Source of the DNA: JAQVEB01 sp028698105
Lineage (GTDB): Bacteria > Bacteroidota > Bacteroidia > Bacteroidales > Dysgonomonadaceae
DNA: 64,000 bases
Direction of reading: 5' to 3'
Assembly (NCBI GenBank): GCA_964293155.1
Contig: CAXYYA010000006.1
Coordinates: 1-64,000 of the forward strand
Shown one piece after another: positions 1 to 7,761 of the stretch (the first letter of the stretch is position 1; each line of letters opens with the position of its first letter). Position numbers and translations under genes: made by a program. The notes beneath the pieces were generated by a model. That model was not told where the DNA came from, made no database searches, and was given only the letters and a program-made list of their open reading frames with translations.

Positions 1-368
1 TATAAACAAATTAAATTAACATTGAATTTAGAGTTTTCAACTCTGGATTCGCATATAATACAAATCGTTACAGCAATTATTTTAAAATTTAAAGGCAAAA
101 TAAATATAAATAAAAGCAAAGTAATAATTAAGGAAATCAAAGTAAACCTCCAATTAATATTATCTTTACTTTTATTTTCAATAATCTTTTTTAGTTTGAA
201 TTTATGCTTTTTGAGTATAATATATATATTGCTTATCCCATAAATTATTATAAACATTCCCAATATAAATATTGAAAAATGAAGAGCGTAAGTAATATCT
301 TTCGATAAATAATAAGTAATACCAAAAAGTAATATAGCTGAAACTAGTAACCTTAAATTTTCAAACAT
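1..368 (-). CDS. Partial integral membrane protein, function unknown (runs off the left edge)
   Basis: Reading the minus strand from an ATG at 368 gives 122 codons without a stop to base 1, so the gene continues beyond the window. The product starts MFENLRLLVSAILLFG and has about three hydrophobic stretches (residues about 5-20, 27-50 and 78-100) separated by a Lys-rich loop (about 52-72), as expected of an inner-membrane protein. It lies 50 bp downstream of the lipoprotein gene ending at 419 on the same strand, so the two are probably cotranscribed. The DNA is very AT-rich compared with the genes after 2 kb. A plus-strand reading frame over the same bases (22-243) is also hydrophobic but is most simply its shadow. 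I do not recognise the family. Confidence 0.6.
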   Translation of the reverse strand, partial: MFENLRLLVSAILLFGITYYLSKDITYALHFSIFILGMFIIIYGISNIYIILKKHKFKLKKIIENKSKDNINWRFTLISLIITLLLFIFILPLNFKIIAVTICIICESRVENSKFNVNLICL

Positions 369-418
369 TATTTCTTCTATCTTTTTGGGCAATCACGAAA
401 CTATTATCTTTATTTTTC

Positions 419-874
419 TTATGCAAAACCATACAAATCTATTTTAACAGTTGAATCCTTAATCAAATAATTTATCAAATCCCGAATATCTGAAGGTAAT
501 AAATCAATTTGCGCATTCACTTCATTATAGTATATTATACCGTTAATAGAAACTTCTATTCTCCACGAATCAAATATTATATCTCCGCTTGTATCGCTTC
601 GTTTAACAATGTTGCTTGCTAATCTTTCAATCCTGTTTTGTTCTTCTGTTGAAAATATTTCTTTGGTGTAATTTGTTTTTTCATTGAAGTCATTTACGCT
701 TAGAGTTTTATTTGAATAAACTATTGTATAGATTGGCAATCCACCACTCGAAGGGTAGAAATTAATTTCAAGGTCCAACTTATCGTTCCTGTCTCCATTT
801 TTGTTCTTCTGATTGTCTCTCGTGCCGCAAGAATACAACAAAAGTAATACAGTTATAAATAATAATTTTCCCAT
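419..874 (-). CDS. Putative lipoprotein, function unknown
   Basis: The product is 151 residues. It begins with an SPII signal, MGKLLFITVLLLLYSC, with the lipobox Cys at 16, then a polar Asn/Lys/Asp linker and a folded region of about 115 residues, so it should be lipid-anchored in the envelope. The body contains ILPSSGGLP-like and DSWRIEVSINGIIYY segments that suggest a small beta-rich domain, but I cannot name a family. A Bacteroides-type -7 box (TAAATTTG on the minus strand) lies at 900-907, 26 bp upstream of the ATG. The gene is followed by the membrane-protein gene that leaves the window. Its AT-rich composition suggests acquired DNA. Confidence 0.7.
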   Translation of the reverse strand: MGKLLFITVLLLLYSCGTRDNQKNKNGDRNDKLDLEINFYPSSGGLPIYTIVYSNKTLSVNDFNEKTNYTKEIFSTEEQNRIERLASNIVKRSDTSGDIIFDSWRIEVSINGIIYYNEVNAQIDLLPSDIRDLINYLIKDSTVKIDLYGFA

Positions 875-899
875 ATCTCTGGTAAAGTGATTAACTATG

Positions 900-907
900 C
901 AAATTTA
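900..907 (-). promoter_or_regulatory. Putative -7 box for the lipoprotein gene at 419-874
   Basis: On the minus strand this reads TAAATTTG, a full match to the Bacteroides -7 consensus TAnnTTTG, ending about 26 bp before the ATG at 874. No clear -33 TTG is placed upstream. Confidence 0.45.
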
Positions 908-963
908 ATGCATCGTACTGTATATCCACAATTTTTTATCGTAATCTTTCTAAGTAGCGATAT

Positions 964-1093
964 TTTGAACTTTGAACTTTGAACATCAAACCTCAGAAAT
1001 CATGAATCATAAATCAGAACCCGGAAATCAGAACTCGAAACTCAAACCCCAAAACTTCCAACACTCGACACCTTTTAACCATTATTTAGTGTC
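964..1093. repeat. Degenerate heptamer array ending in a 25-bp tail, copy 1
   Basis: The sequence can be cut into consecutive 7-base units: three TTTGAAC units from 964, then units such as ATCAAAC, CTCAGAA, ATCATGA, ATCATAA, ATCAGAA and CTCGAAA. It ends in a 25-bp segment at 1069-1093 (key word AACCATTATTTAGTGTC). That 25-bp segment recurs exactly at 1973-1997, where it again ends a heptamer array. Together the two copies bracket the RHS remnant and the 21-bp repeats. No gene is seen here. Confidence 0.75.
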
Positions 1094-1174
1094 CCCCTTT
1101 GTTCGCGCAAGTTTACAACTTGTGCGTTGCTGAAAAGCAAACCTGTTTCCATGTCACCGTACGAATCCTATCGT

Positions 1175-1440
1175 ATGGATGTTACTACGCTGGAACAGGG
1201 GCAGCGGAAGCAAATTTAGCGAATTGTACCGGATATCCACTGTTTTTTTTGCAATCTTTTTTCAGGTTGCCGTTGGCATCGCAGGTGTATTCTACGGCAA
1301 TGTTCGCGCCGTCAATAAACGGGAAAGCGCCGTGGTATGTCATGGCAAGGGTGGCGGCATCGGTTCCTCGCTGGCGCGGATATGCGTCCGTGCCGTTTCC
1401 CGATCGCTCGATAGCGAACGACTCAACCTGTTTCAACATA
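1175..1440 (-). pseudogene. RHS/YD-repeat protein remnant, frameshifted
   Basis: On the minus strand a short frame contains FPFIDGANIAVEYTCDANGN followed by LKKDCKKN, which resembles the YD-repeat pattern eYtYDaNGNltkDlNK of RHS-family proteins. After KKN (about 1242) the similarity jumps to another frame that reads VDIRYNSLNLLPLP, matching the usual continuation I.YN.LNLP. It then stops without the rest of an RHS protein. The fragment is therefore broken and far shorter than any functional RHS protein. Upstream in the same frame, 21-bp repeats are translated as a short Val/Leu heptad stretch. The family call rests on pattern recognition, not a database search. Confidence 0.5.
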
Positions 1441-1514
1441 AGCCATACTCGTTTCAACATCCATTCGACTTGTTTCAACGTTAATTCAACCTGTTTCACT
1501 ATTCGTTCAACACA
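1431..1514. repeat. 21-bp degenerate tandem repeat, four units
   Basis: Units starting TTTCAAC or TTTCACT begin at 1431, 1452, 1473 and 1494, exactly 21 bp apart. The period equals three heptamers and seven codons, so both strands show a seven-residue periodicity. On the minus strand it reads like VELTLKQ VEWMLKR, a coiled-coil-like pattern that may be only a by-product of the period. Confidence 0.75.
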
Positions 1515-1580
1515 GTTCAAAACTTTTATGTCATATATAGATATGGGCATGAGTTCGTTCAAATCTCATCCTACATAAAT

Positions 1581-1790
1581 AGAAATTCATTCAACACAGT
1601 TAGAAATCTATTCAACATAGTTAGAAGTTCATTCGACACAGATAGAAGTTCATTGAACACAGTTAGAAGTTCATTGAACACAGTTAGAAGTTCGTTCAAT
1701 AAAATCCGACAACGGCTTAACACAAATAGAAGAAAATTCAACGTCATTCGTCATCCGTTCAACATAAAAAGTAAAAAGATCAACACGCTT
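1581..1790. repeat. 21-bp degenerate tandem repeat, about ten units
   Basis: Units of the type AGAAGTTCATTGAACACAGT start at 1581, 1602, 1623, 1644, 1665 and 1686. Four more diverged units run to 1790, all in 21-bp register. The units at 1644 and 1665 are identical, which suggests recent duplication. Short plus-strand reading frames through it (for example 1653-1871) have a seven-residue repeat such as LNTVRSS and are probably not genes. Confidence 0.8.
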
Positions 1791-1877
1791 CAAAAAGCTT
1801 TCCTCACGAAAATGTTGTTCCGCGTGATGCACCTAAGTCCCCTCCACTCAACCCGATGTTCTTTTCCCTAAACCGAA

Positions 1878-1997
1878 AAACTTTCAAACTTTAAACATCC
1901 GTCGCCGTTCATCGGACATCGAACATCCGTCACCCATCACCCATCATCCATCATCCATCATCCATCATCCATCACCTTTTAACCATTATTTAGTGTC
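1878..1997. repeat. Degenerate heptamer array ending in a 25-bp tail, copy 2
   Basis: The 7-bp units run from AAACTTT at 1878 through CAAACTT, TAAACAT, CCGTCGC, CGTTCAT, CGGACAT and CGAACAT to several near-identical CCATCAT units. They end in the same 25-bp tail (1973-1997) as the array at 964-1093. The tail lies about 80 bp upstream of mdh. Confidence 0.75.
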
Positions 1998-2026
1998 TCC
2001 ACATCGTTTATCTCAACAAGTTTTCG

Positions 2027-2034
2027 TAAATTTG
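2027..2034 (+). promoter_or_regulatory. Putative -7 box for mdh
   Basis: TAAATTTG matches TAnnTTTG and lies 45 bp upstream of the mdh ATG. A -33 TTG at standard spacing is not evident. Confidence 0.4.
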
Positions 2035-2079
2035 ACATTCAATTAGGACATGTATCATTAAACTATAATAAATCAAGTT

Positions 2080-3078
2080 ATGAGCTTTTTAACAAACGAA
2101 AAATTAACCATTGTCGGCGCTGCCGGCATGATCGGGTCAAACATGGCGCAAACGGCGGCCATGATGCGTTTAACACCTAACATCTGCCTCTACGATCCTT
2201 TTGCACAAGGCCTGGAAGGCGTATGGGAAGAAATGCGCCATTGCGGTTTCGACGGTATTGATTTCACCTATACCACCGACATCAAAGAGGCGTTCACCGG
2301 CACAAAGTACATGATCTCTTCGGGCGGCGCACCCCGCAAAGAAGGCATGACGCGCGAAGACCTGCTGAAAGGCAACGCCGAGATTGCTGCGCAATTGGGA
2401 AAAGACATCAAAGCCTATTGTCCCGATCTGAAACACCTCACCATTATCTTTAACCCTGCCGATATTACCGGTTTGGTGGCGTTGATCTATTCCGGATTGA
2501 AGCCTTCGCAGGTTACCACCCTTGCCGCTCTGGACAGCACCCGCCTGCAAAGCGAACTGGCAAAACACTTCGGCCTGAAACAAAGCGACGTAACCAACAC
2601 CCGCACCTACGGCGGCCACGGCGAACAAATGGCCGTTTTCGCTTCCAGCGCTAAAGTTGACGGTACTCCCCTTACCGACCTTATCGGAACCGATAAACTC
2701 TCGAACGACGACTGGGCAGCCCTCAAACAACGCGTAACCAAAGGCGGCGCCAACATCATCAAGTTGCGCGGCCGTTCTTCGTTCCAAAGCCCTGCTTACG
2801 CATCGGTTGAAATGATCCGCGCGGTCATGGGCGGCGACGCGTTCCGTTGGCCTTCAGGCTGCTACGTGAATTCGGGCGATTTCGGCCACATTATGATGGC
2901 AATGGAAACTACGTTATCGAAAGACGGCGTGAAATACGTTGAACCGAAAGGCACCGAAGCCGAACTTGCCGAACTGAGACAAAGCTACGGCCACCTGGTG
3001 AAACTGCGCGACGAAGTTATCGCCATGGGCATCATTCCCACGACGGACAAATGGAATACGGTAAATCCGAATTTATAA
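2080..3078 (+). CDS. mdh: Malate dehydrogenase
   Basis: The product interconverts malate and oxaloacetate with NAD in the cytoplasm. The 332-residue protein has a glycine-rich nucleotide-binding loop GAAGMIGS at residues 13-20, a Rossmann beta strand ending CLYD, the substrate-loop segment SSGGAPRKEGM, the NPADITG segment and the catalytic-His region TYGGHGEQMAVF. This is the LDH/MDH superfamily form usual in Bacteroidales. In these fermenters it commonly works in the reductive branch from oxaloacetate toward succinate. The gene stands alone, with a -7 box at 2027 and a strong terminator at 3101-3127. Confidence 0.9.
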   Translation: MSFLTNEKLTIVGAAGMIGSNMAQTAAMMRLTPNICLYDPFAQGLEGVWEEMRHCGFDGIDFTYTTDIKEAFTGTKYMISSGGAPRKEGMTREDLLKGNAEIAAQLGKDIKAYCPDLKHLTIIFNPADITGLVALIYSGLKPSQVTTLAALDSTRLQSELAKHFGLKQSDVTNTRTYGGHGEQMAVFASSAKVDGTPLTDLIGTDKLSNDDWAALKQRVTKGGANIIKLRGRSSFQSPAYASVEMIRAVMGGDAFRWPSGCYVNSGDFGHIMMAMETTLSKDGVKYVEPKGTEAELAELRQSYGHLVKLRDEVIAMGIIPTTDKWNTVNPNL

Positions 3079-3100
3079 TCCGGACTTAGGTTAGATACAA

Positions 3101-3127
3101 AAAACTCAGGAGAATCTCCTGAGTTTT
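3101..3127. terminator. Rho-independent terminator after mdh
   Basis: The arms AAAACTCAGGAGA and TCTCCTGAGTTTT pair perfectly around a minimal loop, followed by GTTTTC. It starts 22 bp after the mdh stop codon. Confidence 0.85.
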
Positions 3128-3135
3128 GTTTTCTA

Positions 3136-3293
3136 AGTGAGGTTGTCTCAAAAGTATCACTATAGTTTCATTTTGTCATGTTGAACGAAGTGAAACATCT
3201 ACATTGTCAAGCTAAATAGATTCTTCATTTCGCTAAAGCTCCATTCAGAATGACAATTTGATAGCAGATTTTACTTTTGAGACAACCTCACTT
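3136..3293. mobile_element. MITE-like element with 22-bp perfect terminal inverted repeats
   Basis: The left end (3136-3157, core GAGGTTGTCTCAAAAGTA) is the exact reverse complement of the right end (3272-3293). The 158-bp element has no reading frame of interest. Its interior holds an imperfect palindrome of the type TGTCAT..TGAACGAAGTGAA facing TTCATTTCGC..TTCAGAATGACA. The termini resemble insertion-sequence ends, so a non-autonomous transposon derivative is the likeliest reading. It lies between the convergent genes mdh and hppA. No clear target duplication is visible. Confidence 0.6.
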
Positions 3294-3355
3294 GACTATT
3301 TCTTATCCGGAATCTCCCCGCTCTCATGGAGAGGGGTTAAGGGGGAGAGGCGAGC

Positions 3356-5557
3356 CTACAGCAAGCTCCAGGCCACCGTTAATCCGGCCATCACGATGGA
3401 AACCATGCTCATCAACTTGATGAGGATATTCAACGACGGGCCCGACGTATCTTTAAACGGATCGCCAACCGTGTCGCCAACCACCGTAGCTTTGTGCGCT
3501 TCGCTGCCTTTGCCGCCCAAATTGCCTTCCTCGATGTATTTCTTCGCATTATCCCAGGCACCGCCCGAGTTAGCCATGAAAACAGCCAGCACAAAACCGG
3601 CGCCAAGGCCTCCGGCCAACAATCCCATCACACCTGCAACGCCGAGGAGAACTCCCGTTAAAATCGGTATGGCGATAGCCAACAACGACGGCACAAGCAT
3701 TTCGTGCTGCGCACCTTTGGTGGATATTTCCACGCAGCGGGCATAATCGGGTGTGCCTTCACCGGTGAGGATACCTTTTATTTCACGAAACTGGCGACGC
3801 ACTTCTTCCACCATTTTCTGGGCGGCGCGGCCTACGGCGTTCATCGTCAACCCACAGAAAAGGAAAGCCATCATGGAACCGATAAAAATCCCCACGAGCA
3901 CTTTGGGGTTCATCAGCGTAACCTGAAAATAGTTCATAAAGTCAACAAAACTGGCTTTGGCCACTTCCACGGTATCGCCGTTGGCAAATTCGAGCAAATT
4001 ATCGCCCAAACGCAGCATCCCGATGCGGATTTCTTCCATATACGAAGCCAACAACGCCAACGCCGTCAAAGCGGCGGAGCCGATGGCAAATCCTTTGCCG
4101 GTAGCGGCCGTAGTGTTTCCAAGCGCGTCAAGCGCATCGGTGCGTTTACGCACTTCGGGCTCCAGGCCGCTCATTTCGGCGTTTCCGCCGGCGTTATCGG
4201 CAATGGGGCCGTAAGCATCGGTCGCCAGTGTAATGCCCAACGTAGATAACATCCCCACAGCGGCAATAGCGATACCGTACAGCCCCATACTCAGGCTCTC
4301 GGCCGTGAGCATATTCCCGATATCGAAGCGGATGGCGCTCAGGTAAGCGATAAGGATTGCCACAACAATAGATATCACCGGAATTACGGTGGAGATCATG
4401 CCCGCGCCCATACCCGAAATAATCACGGTGGCAGGGCCGGTTTTCGCGCTGTGCGCGATATTTTGTGTAGGTTTATACGAATGCGACGTAAAATATTCCG
4501 TTCCCTGGCCGATGACAATTCCTGCAAGCAACCCTGCAACAACGGCGAATGACAATCCCACCCAGTTTTGGAAGCCAAGCAGATAAAAAACGACAAAAGT
4601 GATCGCTGCAATTAAAAACGCGCTCACGTTTACGCCCCTGTTCAGCGCGCTCATCAGCGCTTTCATGGAAGCATTTTCCCTGGTTTTAACCAGGAAAATA
4701 CCGATGATGGACAAAAACACGCCGGTAGCTGCAATAAGCATGGGAGCAAAAACGGCTTTTTGCTGCATCTCGGGATTAGCAATATACGCGGCAGCGCCCA
4801 ACGCGGCCGTGGAAAGAATTGAACCGCAATACGATTCGTACAGGTCGGCGCCCATGCCGGCCACATCGCCCACGTTATCGCCCACGTTATCGGCAATGGT
4901 TGCCGGGTTACGCGGGTCGTCTTCGGGAATGCCGGCTTCCACTTTTCCCACCAAATCGGCGCCTACATCGGCGGCTTTGGTGTAGATACCGCCTCCCACA
5001 CGTGCGAACAACGCCTGCGTGGAAGCGCCCATACCGAAGGTAAGCATCGTGGTGGTGATCATGATCAGCTTGTGTCCTTCATCGGCGCTGTCAACAAAGT
5101 AATCCAACACCAGATACCACAACGAAATATCGAGCAGAGCCAGCCCCACAACCACCAGGCCCATCACGGCGCCGGAGCGAAAAGCAACCTGCAGGCCTTT
5201 GTTCAGGCTCGATTTGGCGGCATTGGCCGTCCGTGCCGAAGCATACGTGGCGGTTTTCATACCAATGAAACCGGCCAACCCGGAAAAGAAACCTCCGGTT
5301 AAAAATGCAAACGGCACCCAGTTGTTTTGCAGGCCGAAATAGGCCATCACGGCGAAAATTACAGCCAATACGATAAACACGGCCGTAACCACTTTGTATT
5401 GCTGTTTAAGATACGACATCGCCCCTTCGCGCACGTATTGGGCAATGGTTTTCATTTTTTCCGTTCCCTCGCTCTCGCGCATCATTTTTTTGAAAAAGTA
5501 GAAAGCAAACCCCAACGCGAACAACGAAGCCACGGGTACAAGATAGAAATAGTTCAT
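3356..5557 (-). CDS. hppA: Membrane-bound pyrophosphate-energised ion pump (K+-dependent H+/Na+-PPase)
   Basis: The enzyme hydrolyses cytoplasmic pyrophosphate and uses the energy to export Na+ and/or H+ across the inner membrane. The 733-residue, many-helix protein carries the family signature GGGIYTKAADVGADLVGKVE (188-207), the acidic PPi-Mg site DNVGDNVGD (223-231) and a second acidic site DNAGGNAEMSG (454-464). In NTTAATGKGF (481-490) an Ala occupies position 484, which in this family marks K+-dependent enzymes; K+-independent ones carry Lys. Related Bacteroidales enzymes pump Na+ as well as H+, but the coupling ion cannot be read from the sequence alone. The gene stands alone and is divergent from the ROK gene. 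Confidence 0.93.
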   Translation of the reverse strand: MNYFYLVPVASLFALGFAFYFFKKMMRESEGTEKMKTIAQYVREGAMSYLKQQYKVVTAVFIVLAVIFAVMAYFGLQNNWVPFAFLTGGFFSGLAGFIGMKTATYASARTANAAKSSLNKGLQVAFRSGAVMGLVVVGLALLDISLWYLVLDYFVDSADEGHKLIMITTTMLTFGMGASTQALFARVGGGIYTKAADVGADLVGKVEAGIPEDDPRNPATIADNVGDNVGDVAGMGADLYESYCGSILSTAALGAAAYIANPEMQQKAVFAPMLIAATGVFLSIIGIFLVKTRENASMKALMSALNRGVNVSAFLIAAITFVVFYLLGFQNWVGLSFAVVAGLLAGIVIGQGTEYFTSHSYKPTQNIAHSAKTGPATVIISGMGAGMISTVIPVISIVVAILIAYLSAIRFDIGNMLTAESLSMGLYGIAIAAVGMLSTLGITLATDAYGPIADNAGGNAEMSGLEPEVRKRTDALDALGNTTAATGKGFAIGSAALTALALLASYMEEIRIGMLRLGDNLLEFANGDTVEVAKASFVDFMNYFQVTLMNPKVLVGIFIGSMMAFLFCGLTMNAVGRAAQKMVEEVRRQFREIKGILTGEGTPDYARCVEISTKGAQHEMLVPSLLAIAIPILTGVLLGVAGVMGLLAGGLGAGFVLAVFMANSGGAWDNAKKYIEEGNLGGKGSEAHKATVVGDTVGDPFKDTSGPSLNILIKLMSMVSIVMAGLTVAWSLL

Positions 5558-5713
5558 AGAAGTTGTTTTTATAGTGAATTAAAACCGTTGAATTTGTAGT
5601 TTTCGAACGAATTACAAAGGTGCATAAAATATTCGAAATGTGCTAAAAAATACAAAATAAATCTTTTTTTAATTATTAAGACAAAACTTCCGGCACTTTG
5701 ATAAAATATTTAT

Positions 5714-5721
5714 TATATTTG
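5714..5721 (+). promoter_or_regulatory. Putative -7 box for the ROK gene
   Basis: TATATTTG fits TAnnTTTG and lies 66 bp upstream of the ATG at 5788. Confidence 0.4.
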
Positions 5722-5787
5722 TATAAAATCAGCAATTTGTTTTTTTGATAAAGTACATTTTCCGGGCTTGAGTTTAAAATTCATATC

Positions 5788-7002
5788 ATGACAAAAAATT
5801 TCTTCCTGAGCACTGATAAAAACGCTAAAAGCGTCCAAATTAAAAAGGATATTATCAGTCATTTCGTATCGAGCGGTAACGATACCATTGCCGAATTATC
5901 CAAGGAACTGGATTTAAGTGTTCCTACCGTAACCAAATTCATCGGCGAACTTACCGAACAAGGCCTCATCAGCGAATTCGGAAAAATACAAACCGCCGGC
6001 GGACGCCACCCCAGCGTGTATGGCTTAAATCCTTCTTCGGTTTATTTTGTGGGTGCGGATATGACAAGACACCATCTGAACATCGCACTGATGGATTTTA
6101 AAGGAGATATTGTGGAACATCAACTGGGCATATTGTACACGTTCGAAAACACCTCGGAATCTTTTGATATTCTCTGCGGTCACATCCAGCATTTTATAGA
6201 CAAAACCGGTGAGTTGAAAGAAAAAATCTACAACATCAACCTCAATATTTCGGGACGCGTAAATCCCGAATCGGGATACAGCTACAGCAGTTTTTACTTC
6301 AGCGAACAACCCATAACGGAAATTCTTTCCAAAAGATTGAACTACAACGTGGGCATAGATAACGATACCCGCGCAATGGCTTACGGGGAATATATGAAAG
6401 GCGTTGTGGAAGGAGAAAAGGATGTGATTTTTGTGAATGTAAGCTGGGGGCTGGGTATCGGGATCATCATTGACGGGAAATTATACTACGGAAAATCGGG
6501 GTTTTCGGGCGAATTCGGACATTTTCCTATTTTCGACAATGAGATCATCTGCCATTGCGGAAAGAAAGGATGTCTGGAAACCGAAGCTTCCGGCATAGCC
6601 ATTCACCGGATGGTGCAAGAGAGAATTCGCAAGGGGGAATCGTCTATTTTAACAGAAAAAGTGAAAGATATGGATAACCTCACCCTTACCGATATTGTTA
6701 AAGCCACCAACATGGAAGACCCGCTTTGCATCGAAATTGTGGAAGAAGTGGGTTACAAACTGGGAAAATATATTGCCGGGCTCATCAATATCTTCAATCC
6801 TGAATTGGTGGTCATCGGCGGACAGGTTGCCGAAACGGAAGGATTTATTATGTTGCCGATTCGCAGCGCTGTAAGAAAATATTCATTGGGGCTGGTGAAT
6901 AAAGATACCCAAATCGTGAGCTCCAAATTAAAACAAAAGGCCGGTATTGTGGGCGCTTGTATGGTGGCGCGCAGCCGGTTGTTCGAAAATTACAATCGCT
7001 GA
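5788..7002 (+). CDS. ROK-family transcriptional regulator / sugar-kinase-like protein
   Basis: The 404-residue protein has an N-terminal winged-helix region (about 15-75, AELSKELDLSVPTVTKFIGE) followed by a ROK domain. The ROK part shows the phosphate-binding segment FVGADMT, the catalytic-Asp region GIDNDTRAMAYGE, the GEFGH motif and the zinc-binding cluster CHCGKKGCLE. This layout is typical of NagC/XylR-type repressors that sense sugars or sugar phosphates. The kinase residues are largely intact, so residual glucokinase-like activity is possible. Its target is unknown; the neighbours, hppA (divergent) and a lipoprotein gene (convergent), do not suggest a sugar operon. Confidence 0.85.
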   Translation: MTKNFFLSTDKNAKSVQIKKDIISHFVSSGNDTIAELSKELDLSVPTVTKFIGELTEQGLISEFGKIQTAGGRHPSVYGLNPSSVYFVGADMTRHHLNIALMDFKGDIVEHQLGILYTFENTSESFDILCGHIQHFIDKTGELKEKIYNINLNISGRVNPESGYSYSSFYFSEQPITEILSKRLNYNVGIDNDTRAMAYGEYMKGVVEGEKDVIFVNVSWGLGIGIIIDGKLYYGKSGFSGEFGHFPIFDNEIICHCGKKGCLETEASGIAIHRMVQERIRKGESSILTEKVKDMDNLTLTDIVKATNMEDPLCIEIVEEVGYKLGKYIAGLINIFNPELVVIGGQVAETEGFIMLPIRSAVRKYSLGLVNKDTQIVSSKLKQKAGIVGACMVARSRLFENYNR

Positions 7003-7036
7003 GTTGCAGGAAACCGAAGTCTTTTTTTGACAATAA

Positions 7037-7072
7037 AAAAACGCAACCGGGTAATTGCTCCGATTGCGTTTT
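7037..7072. terminator. Bidirectional terminator between the ROK gene and a lipoprotein gene
   Basis: AAAACGCAACCGG pairs imperfectly with CCGATTGCGTTTT around a short loop, with A and T runs on the two sides. It lies between two convergent genes. Confidence 0.65.
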
Positions 7073-7092
7073 CTGTTTCACGGACAAGCAGA

Positions 7093-7638
7093 TCACTTGG
7101 TGATTTCATCAATAATCTCTTTATCTTCCAACAGCATCCGTAGTTCTTGCTGGAGGGCGAATCGGCTTATTTCGGCATTCTCCGGCTCTACGCGTTGCCA
7201 AATTTCTTCGACCCAGCGATTAACCCGGTTATCAAATTCGTCAACAGCCAAAAACCACTTCAGGTACATAAATCTGTTGTGAGACATTTCGATATTCAAC
7301 GGATTGTCCATCCCCGAAAGACTTTTGTTCTGTGAATAACCGATCGTCTCAATGTACAACGAATCGCCTTGCAACCGGTATGTTCCATCCGTTACGATAA
7401 CCGTACCCGTTTCCGATGAAAGAAAATTGATGAACCTCCCATCGTCGAAAACCATCTTGAACATGCCGTGAGGCCTTTTTTTATACCCCGGTTCATCACT
7501 GTTGTGGATTGCTTTCATTTCCCATAGCCCAACCAAGCGCTTTTCCATGTCGTTTTTCGATACTTTCTGCACCGAACCGCAACTCGTCAGCAATACTGCG
7601 ATACCTATTGCCAACGCATAAAATCCCTTTGTTTTCAT
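7093..7638 (-). CDS. Lipoprotein, lipocalin-like (DUF4488-type) candidate
   Basis: The chosen start at 7638 gives MKTKGFYALAIGIAVLLTSC, a clear SPII signal with the lipobox Cys at 20; an upstream Met six codons earlier would only weaken it. The 181-residue product continues with LVGLWEMKAIH, a stretch of beta strands including DDGRFINFLS, TDGTYRLQGDSLY and EEIWQRVEP, and an acidic helical C-terminus. The 'VG.W' opening and alternating strands recall small Bacteroidetes lipocalin-like DUF4488 proteins, but this is an impression, not a match. The function is unknown. It converges with the ROK gene across a shared terminator. Confidence 0.7.
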   Translation of the reverse strand: MKTKGFYALAIGIAVLLTSCGSVQKVSKNDMEKRLVGLWEMKAIHNSDEPGYKKRPHGMFKMVFDDGRFINFLSSETGTVIVTDGTYRLQGDSLYIETIGYSQNKSLSGMDNPLNIEMSHNRFMYLKWFLAVDEFDNRVNRWVEEIWQRVEPENAEISRFALQQELRMLLEDKEIIDEITK

Positions 7639-7761
7639 GATTCCCCCGTTTAACAATTAATACTATACCTGCTACAAATATACCATTTATTTTTAGAAAT
7701 AAAAAGATTTTTTACAATTTTATAAATACAGAAAAATAATGTATTTTCTCAATCTCTCAAA

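Noticed and set aside
22..243. Plus-strand hydrophobic reading frame of 73 codons
   Set aside because: It is the complement of a longer open minus-strand frame (1-368) that has better membrane-protein structure and operon context.
1099..1578. Plus-strand frame of 159 codons over the RHS remnant
   Set aside because: Its repeats (CFNISHT RFNIHST) come from the 21-bp DNA repeat, and the minus strand shows the recognisable RHS pattern.
1653..1871. Plus-strand frame of 72 codons with LNTVRSS repeats
   Set aside because: It is made almost entirely of the 21-bp tandem repeat and has no start context.
3258..3746. Plus-strand frame at the 3' end of hppA
   Set aside because: It is a shadow of hppA plus a palindromic repeat; the protein is Ala/Pro-rich without a family pattern. 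Other plus-strand frames across 3.7-5.3 kb were rejected likewise.
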